In this document: positions 9,255-17,020 of the stretch, piece after piece
How positions within the stretch are numbered: the stretch's first letter is position 1
How the letters are laid out: every line of letters starts with the position of its first letter
DNA from: Stenotrophomonas maltophilia
GTDB taxonomy: Bacteria > Pseudomonadota > Gammaproteobacteria > Xanthomonadales > Xanthomonadaceae
Assembly (NCBI RefSeq): GCF_025642255.1
Contig: NZ_CP106759.1
Location: 3,499,501-3,563,500 of the forward strand
Direction of reading: 5' to 3'
Length of the DNA stretch: 64,000 nt
The notes under the pieces: generated by a model
Database searches by the model: none
What the model was told of the DNA's origin: nothing
What the model saw: the letters and a program-made list of their open reading frames with translations, nothing else
Made by a program: the position numbers and the translations under genes

Positions 9255-9965
9255 TCACGCGGCCGCAGAGAGATCAGGCAGTTCGGGCACCTGCTGCAGC
9301 CGCAGGCCGAACTGGCGGGCCAGCTGTTCCAGCAGCACCGTCTTGACGGCATCCATCCCGGACGGCCCGCCCAAGTCTACCACCGAGGTCACCTGCAGCC
9401 CCTGGTAACCACAGGGGTTGATGCGGTGGAAGGGTTCCAGGTCCATGGCCACGTTGAAGGCCAGGCCATGGAAGGTGCAGCCACGGCGCACGCGGATGCC
9501 CAGCGCGGCAATCTTGGCATTGCCAACGTAGACGCCCGGGGCACCTTCGCGGCGTTCGGCACCGATGTTCCATTCGGCCAACGTATCGATGATGGCCTGC
9601 TCGATGCGGCACACGTAGTCGCGCACGCCGATGCCCAGGCGCGGCAGGCGCAGCAGCGGGTAGATTACGATCTGCCCCGGCCCGTGGTAGGTGACCTGGC
9701 CGCCGCGGTCCACGTGCAGCACCGGGATCGCCCCCGGCGCCAGCACATGCTCGTCCTTGCCGGCCTGGCCGAGGGTGAACACCGGATCGTGTTCGACCAC
9801 CCACAGCTCGTCGGTCGTCTCGTCAGCGCGCTGATCGGTGAAGCGCTGCATCGCCCGCCAGACCGGCTCATAGGCCTGGCGGCCAAGGTCGCGCACCAGC
9901 GCCGGACGCGGCGGGCGGTTTTCCGGAGCGGCGTCGGCCGGGCAGCTGTCGGCTACAGCGTCCAC
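9255..9965 (-). CDS. lipB: Octanoyl-ACP:protein N-octanoyltransferase
   Basis: This 236-residue enzyme moves octanoate from acyl carrier protein to lipoyl domains, the step before LipA. The catalytic pair is conserved: Lys151 in KIAALGIRV and Cys185 in INPCGYQG, with the same 34-residue spacing as Lys135/Cys169 in E. coli. The [12 protein letters not shown] motif (about 87-98) is the family signature. An N-terminal extension of about 20 residues is rich in alanine and proline. It overlaps the 3' end of ybeD by 13 bp, indicating coupled translation. Confidence 0.97.
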   Translation of the reverse strand: MDAVADSCPADAAPENRPPRPALVRDLGRQAYEPVWRAMQRFTDQRADETTDELWVVEHDPVFTLGQAGKDEHVLAPGAIPVLHVDRGGQVTYHGPGQIVIYPLLRLPRLGIGVRDYVCRIEQAIIDTLAEWNIGAERREGAPGVYVGNAKIAALGIRVRRGCTFHGLAFNVAMDLEPFHRINPCGYQGLQVTSVVDLGGPSGMDAVKTVLLEQLARQFGLRLQQVPELPDLSAAA

Positions 9966-10231
9966 TTCACTTCCGGGTGATCGCGCAGCGCCCGATGGGC
10001 GGCGTCGTACTGTTCGCGGGTCTCGGCCTTGAACACCAGCCGGACCGACACGTACTTGCCATTGGACGAATGCTTCCAGCTGATGCGCTCGTTCACGACG
10101 TCGAGGCCTTCGGCCTGCAGCAGTCGGGGAAGCTCATGCTCCAGGCCGCGGTTGGCCGGGCCCATGGCGCTGAGCTCGAACTGGCCGGGGAACTGGAAGC
10201 CGTGGTCGGGGTTGTCGGACTTGATTTCCAT
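9953..10231 (-). CDS. ybeD: DUF493 family protein YbeD
   Basis: This 92-residue protein has the ACT-like fold of the DUF493/YbeD family, commonly encoded beside lipB, and is probably a small regulator of lipoate or related metabolism. The stretches [16 protein letters not shown] and [11 protein letters not shown] are typical. A longer open frame extends to 10327, but the ATG at 10229-10231 gives the family's usual length and N-terminus ([15 protein letters not shown]), so it was chosen. First gene of the ybeD-lipB-lipA operon. Confidence 0.9.
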   Translation of the reverse strand: MEIKSDNPDHGFQFPGQFELSAMGPANRGLEHELPRLLQAEGLDVVNERISWKHSSNGKYVSVRLVFKAETREQYDAAHRALRDHPEVKWTL

Positions 10232-10340
10232 GGACCCATTATCGGGCCGCAGGGCAACAAACCCAAGAGTATTCATCCAGGTCAACACGGACACCGGCAG
10301 GCCGCTGCGTTGCACCTGAATTCCCATTCAGCTTCCTGCT

Positions 10341-10369
10341 GCGCCGGGGCGCGGCACGCCCCGGCGCCG
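10341..10369. terminator. Strong GC hairpin in the ybeD/lpxR-like divergent region
   Basis: The inverted repeat CGCCGGGGCG / CGCCCCGGCG with a short loop lies about 120 bp upstream of both divergent genes. No T-run follows it on either strand, so its role (REP-like or structural) is unclear. Confidence 0.4.
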
Positions 10370-10451
10370 GTTGTCGTCACGAGACAATGTCGTTTTCGGA
10401 ACAGACAAGTGACCGGGACGCGCTCGTACCGTCACGCGGGCCGGGGTACCG

Positions 10452-10471
10452 TGTCGTTGCATATAACGACA
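10452..10471. promoter_or_regulatory. Candidate operator upstream of the LpxR-like gene
   Basis: A perfect inverted repeat TGTCGTT-6 nt-AACGACA lies 19 bp before the first possible start of the LpxR-like gene. The half site TGTCGTT also occurs alone at 10388-10394. The position suits a repressor or activator site, but no binding protein is known from the sequence. Confidence 0.4.
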
Positions 10472-10490
10472 GACGACCACCCCTTTCCCC

Positions 10491-11564
10491 ATGAGCATTC
10501 CATCCATGCGTAGCGTCGCAGCCCTCGGGCTGTCCGGCCTCCTGGCCGCCGCCCTCCCCCTTGCCGCGCAGGCCGCCGAACAATGCGGCCCCGATGCCAT
10601 GCGTGAGCACCCGCCGCAGATCAATTTCCGCGTTGACAACGACCTGTTCGGCGGCCGCCACCAGGACCAGGGGTATACCAACGGTGCCGAACTGACCTTC
10701 GTATCACCGAACCTCGTCGATTACACCGACGATCCCTGCCTGCCGCGCCTGGCGCGCTGGGTCAACGGCTATCTGGAGCGCCTGCACCCGGGCCGGTTCG
10801 AACAGCAGAACATGATCTTCAGCATCGCCCAGGGCATCTTCACCCCGACCGACTTCACCCGGAAGGATCTGATCAAGGATGACCGCCCCTACGCGGGCGT
10901 GCTGATCGCCAGCTTCGGCTACAACGCGCGCAGTGGTGATCGGCTGCAGACCACCCAGCTGACGCTGGGCGTTGTCGGTCCGTGGGCCCAGGGCAAGCAG
11001 GTGCAGAACGCTGTGCATGAGGTGCTGGGCGACGAGAAGTTCCAGGGCTGGGACAACCAGCTGCACAACGAGCCGCTGGTGATGCTGACCCATGAGCGGA
11101 TGCGTCGTTGGCCGGGCGACGCCAGCATCAACGCGGGCGGCTGGGGCTGGGACGCGATCAGCCACTACGGCGGCTCGGTCGGCAACCTGGCGACCAAGGC
11201 CAACATCGGTGGCGAGGTGCGCTTCGGCTGGAAACTGCCGGATGACTTCGGCAGCACGCCGCTGCGTCCTGCCGGCGAGAACACCGCGCCGACCCGCGGT
11301 GGCAGGCCGAGCGGCTGGTCATGGCACCTGTTCGCCACCAGCGATGCCGCCTGGGTGATCCGCAACATCACCCTGGACGGCAACACCTTCCGCAACAGCC
11401 ACAGCGTCGACAAGCGCCACATCGTGGCCTACGGCGGCTACGGAATCGCGGTGATGCGCGGTCGCTGGAAGTTCGCGGCGGCGCGCTACCACAGCACCCG
11501 CGAGTTCAACGGCCAGCGCGAGGCACCGGTATTCGGCAGCTTCACCATCAGCCGTTCGCTCTAG
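10491..11564 (+). CDS. Lipid A 3'-O-deacylase LpxR family outer membrane protein
   Basis: This protein of up to 357 residues begins with a signal peptide ending AAQAA (about residue 28). The mature part matches the LpxR/DUF2219 beta-barrel: FRVDNDLFGG followed by DQGYTNGAELTF keeps the Asn-Asp active-site pair and substrate-binding segment, and VHEVLGDEKFQGWDNQL corresponds to the segment holding the catalytic histidine. LpxR removes the 3'-acyloxyacyl chain from lipid A in the outer membrane, altering immune recognition. The ATG at 10506 is an alternative start with a better-placed GAG upstream. A bidirectional terminator follows. Confidence 0.88.
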   Translation: MSIPSMRSVAALGLSGLLAAALPLAAQAAEQCGPDAMREHPPQINFRVDNDLFGGRHQDQGYTNGAELTFVSPNLVDYTDDPCLPRLARWVNGYLERLHPGRFEQQNMIFSIAQGIFTPTDFTRKDLIKDDRPYAGVLIASFGYNARSGDRLQTTQLTLGVVGPWAQGKQVQNAVHEVLGDEKFQGWDNQLHNEPLVMLTHERMRRWPGDASINAGGWGWDAISHYGGSVGNLATKANIGGEVRFGWKLPDDFGSTPLRPAGENTAPTRGGRPSGWSWHLFATSDAAWVIRNITLDGNTFRNSHSVDKRHIVAYGGYGIAVMRGRWKFAAARYHSTREFNGQREAPVFGSFTISRSL

Positions 11565-11568
11565 AACA

Positions 11569-11589
11569 GTGCGGACATCTGGTCCGCAC
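11569..11589. repeat. Small REP-like hairpin
   Basis: The inverted repeat GTGCGGAC-5 nt-GTCCGCAC resembles the core of the GTAGGTGCGGACC repeat found at 57776-57835. It directly follows the LpxR-like stop codon. Confidence 0.5.
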
Positions 11590-11603
11590 ATTGGCTGCAA
11601 CGG

Positions 11604-11629
11604 AAAAGGCCGGCATGCGCCGGCCTTTT
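11604..11629. terminator. Bidirectional rho-independent terminator
   Basis: An 11-bp stem AAAAGGCCGGC / GCCGGCCTTTT with a 4-nt loop, followed by CCTTTT on the plus strand, lies between the convergent LpxR-like and dacA genes and can serve both. Confidence 0.9.
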
Positions 11630-11659
11630 CCTTTTCATGTCAGCGCACGTCGCTGCGCA

Positions 11660-12877
11660 TCATTCCGATTCCCACCACATCCAGAAGCTGTCCCACAGGC
11701 GCTTGAAGAAACCGGCCTGCTCGACGGCAGCCACCGCCACCAGCGGCGCTTCGGCCACCACCTTGCCATCCAGGCTCACCTTCACCGTGCCGATCTGCTG
11801 GCCGGCCGTGAACGGCGCTTCCAGGGTCTTGGGCACATCGATGCTCGGCTTCAGATCGTTGTAGCGGCCACGCGGCACGCTGACCAGCATCGGCTGCGCC
11901 ACGCCCAGCTGCACCTTGTCACTGGTGCCCTTCCACACCTTGTGCTCGGCGACGGCCTTGCCCGGCTCATACAGGCGGTGCGTTTCGAAGAACCGGAAGC
12001 CCCAGTTCAACAGCGCCAGGCTGTCATCGGCGCGCTGCTTCTCGGAGGCGCCGCCCAGCACCACCGCGATCAGGCGCTGGTCGCCGCGCTGCGCCGAACT
12101 CATCAGGCAGTAGCCCGCCTCGGAGGTGTGCCCGGTCTTGATGCCATCGACACTGCCGTCGCGCCACAACAGCAGGTTGCGGTTGGGCTGCTTGATGTTG
12201 CCGACCTGGAATTCCTTGATCTTGTTGTACGCGTAGGTTTCCGGGTAATCACGCACCATCGCCCGGCCCAGCAGCGCCAGGTCATAGGCGGTGCTGTGGT
12301 GGCCCGCGGCGGTCAGGCCGTGGGCGTTGACGAAGTGCGAGTTCTTCATGCCGATCTTGGCGGCGTAGCTGTTCATCAGCGAGGCGAAGGCTTCCTCGCT
12401 GCCCGCCACGTGCTCGGCCAGGGCGATCGCGGCATCGTTGCCGGACTGGATGGCCATGCCCTTTTCCATGTCTTCCAGGCGCGCGGTCTGGTTCACCGGG
12501 AAGCCGCTGTAGCTGCCGTCGGTACCCGCACCGCCTTCGCGCCAGGCGCGCTCGCTCATCATCACCTGGTCATCCGCACGGACCTTGCCGTTCTTGACCT
12601 CAGCGGCGATCACGTAGGAGGTCATCACCTTGGTGATGCTGGCCGGCGCCAGCTGCTCGTGGATGTTCTCGCCCGCCAGCACCTGGCCGGTGGCGTAGTC
12701 CATCAGGATCCAGGCCTTGGACACACTCGGCACCGGGGCCGGTGGCGTGGCCACGGTGGCCGGAGCCGCAGCGGCGGCAGGTGCAGGTGCGGCCGGGGTC
12801 GGCAGCGGCGTCTGGGCAGAAGCCAGGCCCACCACCAGGGTGGCGGCCAGGGCGGTGGCGGCGGAACGGAAATTCAT
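11660..12877 (-). CDS. dacA: D-alanyl-D-alanine carboxypeptidase (PBP5/6 family)
   Basis: This 405-residue penicillin-binding protein removes the terminal D-alanine from peptidoglycan pentapeptides. A signal peptide (about 1-21) is followed by a proline/alanine-rich linker to about residue 50. The catalytic motifs are Ser80-x-x-Lys83 (ASITK), Ser145-Gly-Asn147 and Lys247-Thr-Gly249. A beta-rich PBP5 C-terminal domain follows, then an amphipathic helix (GFFKRLWDSFWMWW) that should anchor it to the inner membrane. The open frame extends further upstream, but the ATG at 12875-12877 starts the signal peptide. It is the last gene of the mltB-rlpA-dacA run, 98 bp after rlpA. Confidence 0.95.
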   Translation of the reverse strand: MNFRSAATALAATLVVGLASAQTPLPTPAAPAPAAAAAPATVATPPAPVPSVSKAWILMDYATGQVLAGENIHEQLAPASITKVMTSYVIAAEVKNGKVRADDQVMMSERAWREGGAGTDGSYSGFPVNQTARLEDMEKGMAIQSGNDAAIALAEHVAGSEEAFASLMNSYAAKIGMKNSHFVNAHGLTAAGHHSTAYDLALLGRAMVRDYPETYAYNKIKEFQVGNIKQPNRNLLLWRDGSVDGIKTGHTSEAGYCLMSSAQRGDQRLIAVVLGGASEKQRADDSLALLNWGFRFFETHRLYEPGKAVAEHKVWKGTSDKVQLGVAQPMLVSVPRGRYNDLKPSIDVPKTLEAPFTAGQQIGTVKVSLDGKVVAEAPLVAVAAVEQAGFFKRLWDSFWMWWESE

Positions 12878-12975
12878 TGGACAGCGGGCTCCAGGGACGG
12901 CCGGGAATGGAGGGGGAACAGAATGGCCATTGTAGGCCGGGGGGGCCCGGGCCGGCAGCACCGACCCGGGCGGGA

Positions 12976-14238
12976 TCAATCCTTGACGATCTGCGGCGAT
13001 CCAAGGCCCAGACCGGCGATGCGGCCGACAAGTTCCGCGGCACTGGCATGGTCGCTGGCGGGTACGCGCAGACGGAAGAGCGTGCGGCCACCGGCGGCGA
13101 TGTCGCTGATGGTCGCGCCGACGATGCCGGCCGCATTGAGCTGGCCCATCGCACGATTGGCATTGTCACGGTTGGAGAAGCTGGCCACCTGCACCATCAC
13201 CGCACCCACCACCTGCTGCGACAGCGTGGGGCTGCTGGCCGGTGCCGCGGAAGCGCGCGGCGCCGTGGCGGCGACCCTCGCCGGCGCAGCGGCAGGTGCC
13301 GCAGTGCGGACGCCCACTGCACTCGGCGGCAGGCTGCTGACCGCCACGTCCGGCAACGTGCTGACCACCGCCTGCGTGGTGGCCGGCTGGCCCCGGGTCG
13401 GCGCCGCATCGGCAGGCAGGCGTTTGACCAGGCGGTCGATGTCGCTGTCGGCCGCCGGGCGCGTGGCGACAGTGCTCGCCATCGTCGTCGCCGCACCGGC
13501 AGCGGCGGCGGCTTCGGCCGCCCGGCGCTCGCGGCGCGACGGCTTCTGCGCCAGCAGATTGCCCTCACCCGGCTGCAGCGCGCGCACCTCCACATTGCCG
13601 GTTCCGCGCTGGGTGATGCCCAGGCGTACCGCAGCGGCATAGCTCAGATCGACCACGCGGCCATCGTGGAACGGGCCCCGGTCATTGACCCGCACGATCA
13701 CCGACTCGCCGTTGTCCAGATTGGTCACGCGGGCGAAGCTGGGCAGCGGCAGCGTCTTGTGCGCAGCGGTGAACTGGTACATGTCGTAGACCTCCCGGTT
13801 CGAGGTCAGGCGGCCATGGAACTTGGCGCCGTAGTACGACGCCGTACCGCGCTCGACATAATCGCGGGTATCGTCGAGCACCTTGTACGACTTGCCCAGC
13901 ACCACGTACGGCGATTTGTTGCCGATGGCCGAGCGTGTTTCAGCCGTCACTTCCGGCTCGGGAATGCAGGCCACGTTCGGAATGTAGGTCGGCGTGCTGT
14001 CTTTCACGCCCGGCCGGTACAGGCCGCCGGCGGTGTAGTTGCCCCGCGTGTTCGGGTCTTCCTTGGCCGCCGCATAGGGCGATCCCTCCGGACAATGCGC
14101 CGGGCGCGTGCCCCTGCCCTGCACCACCGTACCGGAAGGCGTTCCACCGTGGCCGGCGGTGGCCGGCTTCTTCGGCGCGCTGCTGCAGGCGGCCAGCGCG
14201 AGGACGATCAATCCAGGGACCAGCCATCTGATGTTCAT
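12976..14238 (-). CDS. rlpA: Septal lipoprotein RlpA, lytic transglycosylase with SPOR domain
   Basis: This 420-residue lipoprotein has a lipobox LAACSS (cysteine about 18). The double-psi beta-barrel domain lies around residues 135-235 (ERGTASYYGAKFHGRLTSNREVYDMY through VNDRGPFHDGRVVDLS), which in Pseudomonas cleaves denuded septal glycan. A low-complexity alanine/proline linker leads to a C-terminal SPOR domain of about 75 residues that binds such glycan at the division site. The usual ANGE of the family is SNRE here. The ATG at 14236-14238 is chosen because it begins the lipoprotein signal; it overlaps the mltB stop by 4 bp, so the two hydrolases are translationally coupled. Confidence 0.93.
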   Translation of the reverse strand: MNIRWLVPGLIVLALAACSSAPKKPATAGHGGTPSGTVVQGRGTRPAHCPEGSPYAAAKEDPNTRGNYTAGGLYRPGVKDSTPTYIPNVACIPEPEVTAETRSAIGNKSPYVVLGKSYKVLDDTRDYVERGTASYYGAKFHGRLTSNREVYDMYQFTAAHKTLPLPSFARVTNLDNGESVIVRVNDRGPFHDGRVVDLSYAAAVRLGITQRGTGNVEVRALQPGEGNLLAQKPSRRERRAAEAAAAAGAATTMASTVATRPAADSDIDRLVKRLPADAAPTRGQPATTQAVVSTLPDVAVSSLPPSAVGVRTAAPAAAPARVAATAPRASAAPASSPTLSQQVVGAVMVQVASFSNRDNANRAMGQLNAAGIVGATISDIAAGGRTLFRLRVPASDHASAAELVGRIAGLGLGSPQIVKD

Positions 14239-15380
14239 GCCGGGGGCAGCTCCTGTCCGGCAATGGCCTGCGACAACTGGAACACGGCCATCGCATACAT
14301 CTTCGAGAGGTTGTAGCGGGTGATCGCGTAGTAGTTCTGGAAGCCCAGCCAGTACTGCTTGCCGGCGCTGCCCTCGAGCGTAACCGGAGTGGCCGTCGCA
14401 CCCGGCTGTACCGGTGCGGCAGGCTGATAGCCACGCTGGGCCAGATCGGCCAGCGACCAGGTCGGTGCCCACTCGGTCGGATTGAATTCCTCGCGCCCCG
14501 GAGCGAGTGTCGCCGGCACGGCCACCTGCCCGCCCCGGACCCAGCCTCCCTTCTTCACGAAGTAGTTGGCAATGGAGGAAAACACGTCGTCGTAGCTGTT
14601 GAACAGGTCACGGCGACCGTCGCCGTTGCCATCCACGGCATAGTCCAGGTAGCTGGACGGCATGAACTGGCCCATGCCCATCGCACCGGCATAGCTGCCC
14701 TTGAGCGTGGTGATGTCGAGTTTCTCCTCGCGGCCCAGTTCAAACAGCTTGGCCAGTTCATCACGGAAGAACAGCTCGCGGCGCACCTCGCGTTCCAGCT
14801 TCTCCGGATCGCCGCTGCGCGGGTAGTAGAAGGCCAGCGTGTACAGCGCATCGAGCACGCGGTGGTTGCCGGCATTCCTGCCATAGCTTGTCTCCACGCC
14901 GATGATCGCCACGATCACCTCGGCCGGAACACCGGTGCGCTGCTGCACGCGATCCAGCTCGGCGCGGTGTTCGGCGAGGAAGGCACGGCCCCCCTCGATG
15001 CGCGCCTTGCTGATGAACATCGGCCGGTATTCGTTCCAGGGTTTGACCCGTTCGGCAGGGCGCGACATCGCGGCGATGATCGGCTGGCGCACCTGCGCCT
15101 GGTCGAGCACGCGACGGATCTCGTCGGGCTGGAGTCCGTAACGCTTGGCGGTATCGGCGATGAAGGTGGCGCGCGCAGTCTCGAACGGAACCGGCGTGAG
15201 ATCGACCGGCGGCGCGGTGGCGGCGGTGGCTTCCGGCGCGGCCTCGGCCGGTCCCTTGGGCTTGGTGGCCGGATGGCGCGGCGTACTGCTGGCCTGCGGT
15301 GAAGACGGTGGAGATGTCGGCTGGGTCGCGCAGGCGACCAGGCCGAGGGTAAGCATGCAGGCCAGAGTGCGTCGAATCAT
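14235..15380 (-). CDS. mltB: Membrane-bound lytic murein transglycosylase B
   Basis: This 381-residue lipoprotein (lipobox LVAC, Cys17) cleaves glycan strands to 1,6-anhydromuropeptides. A proline/alanine linker precedes the catalytic domain. The catalytic Glu163 sits in IIGVETSYGRNAG, and the family segments YPRSGDPEKL, GSYAGAMGMGQFMPSSY and DLFNSYDDVFSSIANYF follow in order. It heads the mltB-rlpA-dacA group, and a sigma-70-like promoter is visible just upstream. Confidence 0.95.
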   Translation of the reverse strand: MIRRTLACMLTLGLVACATQPTSPPSSPQASSTPRHPATKPKGPAEAAPEATAATAPPVDLTPVPFETARATFIADTAKRYGLQPDEIRRVLDQAQVRQPIIAAMSRPAERVKPWNEYRPMFISKARIEGGRAFLAEHRAELDRVQQRTGVPAEVIVAIIGVETSYGRNAGNHRVLDALYTLAFYYPRSGDPEKLEREVRRELFFRDELAKLFELGREEKLDITTLKGSYAGAMGMGQFMPSSYLDYAVDGNGDGRRDLFNSYDDVFSSIANYFVKKGGWVRGGQVAVPATLAPGREEFNPTEWAPTWSLADLAQRGYQPAAPVQPGATATPVTLEGSAGKQYWLGFQNYYAITRYNLSKMYAMAVFQLSQAIAGQELPPA

Positions 15381-15407
15381 CGTCGCAGGTTAGCAGGTCA
15401 TGGATGA

Positions 15408-15436
15408 ATTAAAACCCCTAACACCATGAATCACAA
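15408..15436 (-). promoter_or_regulatory. Candidate sigma-70 promoter of mltB
   Basis: On the minus strand TTGTGA (-35, at 15436-15431) and TTTAAT (-10, at 15413-15408) are separated by exactly 17 bp, placing a start of transcription about 20 bp before the mltB ATG. This would make mltB transcription independent of the structured spacer further upstream. Confidence 0.6.
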
Positions 15437-15501
15437 CGATTTGCTTGCAAGCAGTCGAAATTGTGAAAACGATGTGAGCGATCCATCGTATTCAGTTGAG
15501 A

Positions 15502-15600
15502 GGTTGCCGGTTGCGTCCCCATCCCCGCAGACGCAACCGGCGACCGGATCCGGTCGATACGCGCGCGGCTGCCGCTCCCCAGTGGCAGTGCCCCGCGCGC
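15502..15600. ncRNA. Candidate structured RNA: three consecutive hairpins
   Basis: Three inverted repeats follow each other. The first spans 15502-15545, a 16-bp stem (GCCGGTTGCGTC / GACGCAACCGGC plus flanks, one T-G mismatch) with a 12-nt loop. The second is a perfect 16-bp palindrome at 15541-15556. The third spans 15561-15600, with outer stem GCGCGCGG / CCGCGCGC and inner stem CTGCC / GGCAG. On the plus strand the loops of the first and third hairpins are C-rich (CCCC); on the minus strand they read GGGGA. There is no open frame with recognisable coding content here. Strand and function are not known; a trans-acting small RNA is one reading. Confidence 0.45.
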
Positions 15601-15714
15601 CTGTATCCGTTGGATCAGTACTGCTTCCCGCCCGACGCCCCCTCGCGCTGCAACGATAGACGGCGCGCCGTGCCGAACGGGCCGCCATTGTGCAGGCCGT
15701 TTACGACAAGTCCA

Positions 15715-15728
15715 TTGATCAAAATCAA
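15715..15728. promoter_or_regulatory. Perfect FNR/Anr-type box
   Basis: TTGATCAAAATCAA fits the FNR consensus TTGAT-N4-ATCAA exactly. At the class II distance on the plus side, GATAAC (15751-15756) is a possible -10; on the minus side, CACAAT (15692-15687) is a possible -10. It lies in the spacer between rodA and mltB, about 115 bp from the hairpin cluster. Confidence 0.55.
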
Positions 15729-15797
15729 CGCAGTGTAAAAGTGTGAACCAGATAACGTTTTTTTAGGGCTTTGGTCGGCAGACCTGCTGTCGCGCGT

Positions 15798-15821
15798 CTT
15801 CATGGGAACGCTTCCATGAAG
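15798..15821. repeat. Hairpin CTTCATGG / CCATGAAG in the rodA-mltB spacer
   Basis: An 8-bp perfect stem with an 8-nt loop lies about 90 bp downstream of the rodA stop on the minus strand. It could end rodA transcripts, although no T-run follows it on that strand. Confidence 0.4.
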
Positions 15822-15907
15822 GGCCTTGCGCAAGCGTTGGAGGGCCCCGCCTTGCGCGAAACCGCAGACGTGCCGCAACCCGCACCGGCCGCGCGCTCCC
15901 GGAGGTA

Positions 15908-17020
15908 CTAGCCGTAGCCGCCGTGCACGGGATTGTGGCTGCGCACCGCCATCACCAGCCCGAAGCCGGCCAGCAGCGAGACGGCCGACGTACCGCCATA
16001 GCTGATCAACGGCATCGGCACGCCCACCACCGGCAACAGACCCGAGATCATTCCGCCATTGACCAGCACGTAGACGAAGAACGCCAGGCCGGTGGCACCG
16101 GCCAGCAGCCGCGAATAGGAGTCGCGCGACTGGCTGGCAATCCACAGGCAGCGCCCGATCACCACCAGGTACAGCGCCAGCACGACGGCCACGCCGATCC
16201 AGCCGAATTCCTCGCTCAACACCGAGAACGCAAAGTCGGTGGTCTGCTCGGGAATGAAGTTCAGGTGCGACTGCGAGCCTTCGCCCCAGCCCTTGCCGTC
16301 GAACCCGCCGGAACCGATCGCGATCTTCGACTGGATGATGTTCCAGCCCGCGCCCAGTGCATCCATTTCCGGGTCGAGGAACATCATGATGCGGTCCTTC
16401 TGGTAGGGCCGCAGCAGCCAGAACCAGGCCACCGGCGCAACCGCGGCCACGCCGCCCACGCCCAGCCCCACCCACCACCATGGCAACCCGGCCAGCAGCA
16501 GCACGAACACGCCGCTGGCGGCGATCAGCACGCCCGTGCCGAAGTCCGGCTGCAGCATCACCAGACCGGTCGGCACGCCGATGATGACCAGCGACACCAG
16601 CACCGTATTGATGCGTGGCGGCAAGGGCACCCGGTGCAGGTACCAGGCCACCATCATCGGCAGGCTGACCTTCAGCAGTTCAGCCGGCTGCAGGTAGAAG
16701 AACTTCAGGTCCAGCCACTGCCGGCCGTATTTGCCGGTACCGAGCACGAACACCGCCAGCAACGGGATCATCGAGATCGCGTAGATCATCGGCGTCGCCG
16801 AACGGATGCGCAGGATCGGTACCCGCGAGATGGCCCACAGCGCGGCCATGCCCACGGCGAATCGGGCGCCCTGCGCCATCACCAGGCTGTCGCCGCCTGC
16901 ACTCTTCAGCGTGGCCAGGCCGATCATCATCAACGCGCCCAGGGCAAGGCACAGCACCCAGTCCAGCGTGCTGAAGAAGCGCCGCAGCATGTCCCCGGCC
17001 CATCGCAGGAAGGCCTTCAT
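15908..17020 (-). CDS. rodA: Rod-shape SEDS glycosyltransferase RodA (MrdB)
   Basis: This 370-residue inner membrane protein polymerises lipid II into glycan strands as part of the elongasome, paired with PBP2. It has about ten hydrophobic segments. Typical SEDS stretches are present, such as GKYGRQWLDLKFFYLQPAEL near residue 120 and, close to the C-terminus, PMPLISYGGTSAVSLLAGFGL. Its start overlaps the mrdA stop by 4 bp (ATGA), keeping the PBP2/RodA pair translationally coupled. It is the last gene of the mreBCD-mrdA-rodA operon. Confidence 0.97.
   Translation of the reverse strand: MKAFLRWAGDMLRRFFSTLDWVLCLALGALMMIGLATLKSAGGDSLVMAQGARFAVGMAALWAISRVPILRIRSATPMIYAISMIPLLAVFVLGTGKYGRQWLDLKFFYLQPAELLKVSLPMMVAWYLHRVPLPPRINTVLVSLVIIGVPTGLVMLQPDFGTGVLIAASGVFVLLLAGLPWWWVGLGVGGVAAVAPVAWFWLLRPYQKDRIMMFLDPEMDALGAGWNIIQSKIAIGSGGFDGKGWGEGSQSHLNFIPEQTTDFAFSVLSEEFGWIGVAVVLALYLVVIGRCLWIASQSRDSYSRLLAGATGLAFFVYVLVNGGMISGLLPVVGVPMPLISYGGTSAVSLLAGFGLVMAVRSHNPVHGGYG

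Noticed and set aside
15431..15688. Short open frames in the rodA-mltB spacer
   Set aside because: Their translations are arginine/serine rich without coherent structure, have no ribosome binding site, and lie across strong hairpins.
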